From Paramecium octaurelia (taxonomy: Eukaryota; Ciliophora; Oligohymenophorea; Peniculida; Parameciidae), in assembly GCA_905182995.1 (NCBI GenBank), contig CAJJDP010000051.1, forward strand, positions 6,126-44,049: 37,924 bases of DNA. The letters are read 5' to 3'. Under the pieces are notes generated by a model, which saw only the letters and a list, made by a program, of their open reading frames with translations, searched no databases and was not told the origin of the DNA. Positions 36,264-37,924 of this stretch are shown one piece after another; the stretch's first letter is position 1, and each line of letters begins with the position of its first letter. Both the position numbers and the translations under genes were made by a program.

Positions 36264-37924
36264 TCATTTATCATATTAGATTTCTTTAACTGTTTTAAAT
36301 CCTTCCTCTGTTTTATCTTTATCTCTCTACATTTCCATCCATACGCCAACTTTTTTTCCATTGTTGTATTCACCGTTTAAAGTTATTTATTAGCATTTTC
36401 GAAATTTATCACAAATTTCAATCCATTAGCCAATTTTCATTCCTTTATCATAACATCCTTCACTTCTGATAGTTTAAATATATAAATAATTTTCATCTTT
36501 TCATTTTGCTCATCTTATTTATACCAAGTATTCCATATACCAACTTTTGTGCCATAATAATATTGACCGTTTAATTTTATTAAAGGTTCTCCATAATTAT
36601 ATCCAAAGTAATCAATTGTATCGATCCAATACCCATATTTAAGTCCGTGACCTGCTTCATCATATAACCCTCCACCACTAAATTAGTAGATAAAATCTTA
36701 TTTGTTTTTAATAAACCAATTTAAAAGAATTGCAAAAACCCTTCCTATATTTAGTATCCCAAAAGCCAACCTTCTTACCATTTTTATAATCGCCATTATG
36801 GGTTAACTAACGCCATTCATAAAATACATCACTAATCTCTATCCAAATACCAATTTTTTAACCCAATTCATTATAGGCTCCACCTCCACTTGATTAGAAA
36901 TAAAATATTTTATTAATAATTATTTACATCTATTTTCTCCCAATATTCCTTCCTAGGCGATGCTAAATTCTTAACCAAATACCCCATCTGCCAATTTTTT
37001 CCATTTTTATATTCACCATTAAAAATTACTTATGATTCTTCAAAAAATTCATCGCTAATGTCAACCCATAACCCGATTTTATCACTTTGACCTCCTTTAT
37101 CATAATATCCGCCACCGCTATTTACAAATTGTTGAATATCATTAATTACATCTTTAGATTCTATTGATATTTTGATTTCCACCAGCTATCCCATTTTCCA
37201 ATTTTATTTCCTTATTTATATTCGCCACTATAAGTCACTTATGCACTCTAAAATATATGGCCAATGTCAATCCATTAATCAATTTTTAATCCTTGATTTC
37301 CTTCATCATAACTTCCTCCACCTCTAAATATAATATAATTAAATATTTTTACATCATCTTCAGTGAAAGTATATTTCCTAATTTTTTTTATAAAGTCTCC
37401 CATTTGCCAACTTTTTTGCCAATTTTATATTCACCATTGTGGATTACATAAGAATCTCATTGAAATCCATCAGCAATATCAATCCATTACCCTGTTTTAC
37501 ATCCTTAACCTGTTTTATCATACACTCCCCCTCCTCTAGAAATACTTTTAGAATTTTAAATTAATTAATCTCTCTTTTAAAATTTAAAATAAATATCCCA
37601 CACCCCAACTTTTTTACCATTTTTATATATGCCAATGTATGTTATTGTCCAATTTCTTTAAATTAAGGCTCTAACTTTTACCCATTTTCCATGCCTTTAA
37701 TTATCCTCATTATATGTTCCACCACCACTTCAGATGAATAAATATTGATTACATCTCTAAACCATTATATATAACCTTCCATTATCCTACCTTCTTGTTA
37801 TTTATATATTCTCCAGATTCATAAGTTATAGTTTAACTTTTAGATATCGAAATACAATACTCTTAATGAAATTTGATGATTTCTTTCCACAGTCCTATTT
37901 TTTTTCCTTATTCACAGTAGAAGC
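36264..37924 (-). pseudogene. MORN-like repeat gene with independent lesions (P2), cut by window end
   Basis: The stop is TGA 36266-36264; the 5' end lies beyond 37924. Repeats 1-7 and the intron positions match P1. At repeat 5 this copy is intact (TTTGGATAGAG, reading about 36839-36850 on the opposite strand), so the P1 deletion is absent. But repeat 2 has TGA (37459-37457) where P1 has TGG for the conserved Trp. Repeat 4 is two bases short in the GGA-AAA-AAA run near 37000, shifting the frame. Intron 5 is also longer. If the bases are right, both copies of this gene are dead, by different mutations. Confidence 0.65.

Noticed and set aside
1..37924. A real tandem gene array or segmental amplification
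   Set aside because: Four of the duplications start exactly at an N and match to the base or nearly so, and the gene models demand single copies. Only the P1/P2 relationship is a true duplication.
1..37924. tRNA, rRNA, CRISPR arrays, bacterial promoters or terminators
   Set aside because: None were recognised; the window is eukaryotic and repeats are explained by gene repeats, paralogy and contig overlap.

Overview
The window is macronuclear DNA of a ciliate, almost certainly Paramecium. The DNA is very AT-rich. Long reading frames appear only if TAA and TAG are read as glutamine and TGA is the sole stop. The frames are interrupted by tiny introns of 21-39 nt (GTA...TAG or GTA...AAG). A C4A2/C3A3 block at 5351-5383 is the mixed G4T2/G3T3 telomere repeat that is typical of Paramecium. 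Standard-code ORF calling finds only fragments here.

The window is not one contiguous locus. Five single-N joins (7081, 13803, 22254, 27881, 35253) divide it. At the first four, the 1.36-2.26 kb after the N repeats, almost base for base, sequence from just before it, so these are unmerged overlapping contig ends and not real tandem duplications. Removing them gives one locus of about 20 kb, here called P1: 5383-7080, 8445-13802, 15173-22253, 23623-27880, 30142-31838. A diverged second copy, here called P2, supplies 1-5350, the left part of 31839-35252 and the right part of 35254-37924. The last two pieces look like reciprocal P1/P2 chimeras.

P1 from left to right: (1) a telomere abutting the 3' fragment of an unknown + strand gene; (2) a convergent - strand gene for a 450-aa multi-pass membrane protein with three introns; (3) about 3 kb without recognisable genes; (4) a giant + strand gene with 24 introns, about 3,063 aa, with a signal peptide, about 1,700 residues of cysteine-rich furin/growth-factor-receptor-like repeats, a REJ-like region, a possible GPS motif and about four C-terminal membrane helices; (5) a broken - strand gene for a membrane protein; (6) a - strand MORN-like repeat gene in which every repeat starts at an intron, broken by a 1-nt deletion; (7) a poorly understood stretch ending at a breakpoint near 31839.

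Both intron models close exactly. The giant gene minus the two artefactual overlaps and 577 nt of introns is 3,064 codons. The 450-aa gene is 451 codons. The MORN-like gene is one base short of a multiple of three, matching the single deletion seen. The P1/P2 pair fits a retained whole-genome duplicate or a divergent haplotype. The MORN-like gene carries different lesions in the two copies.
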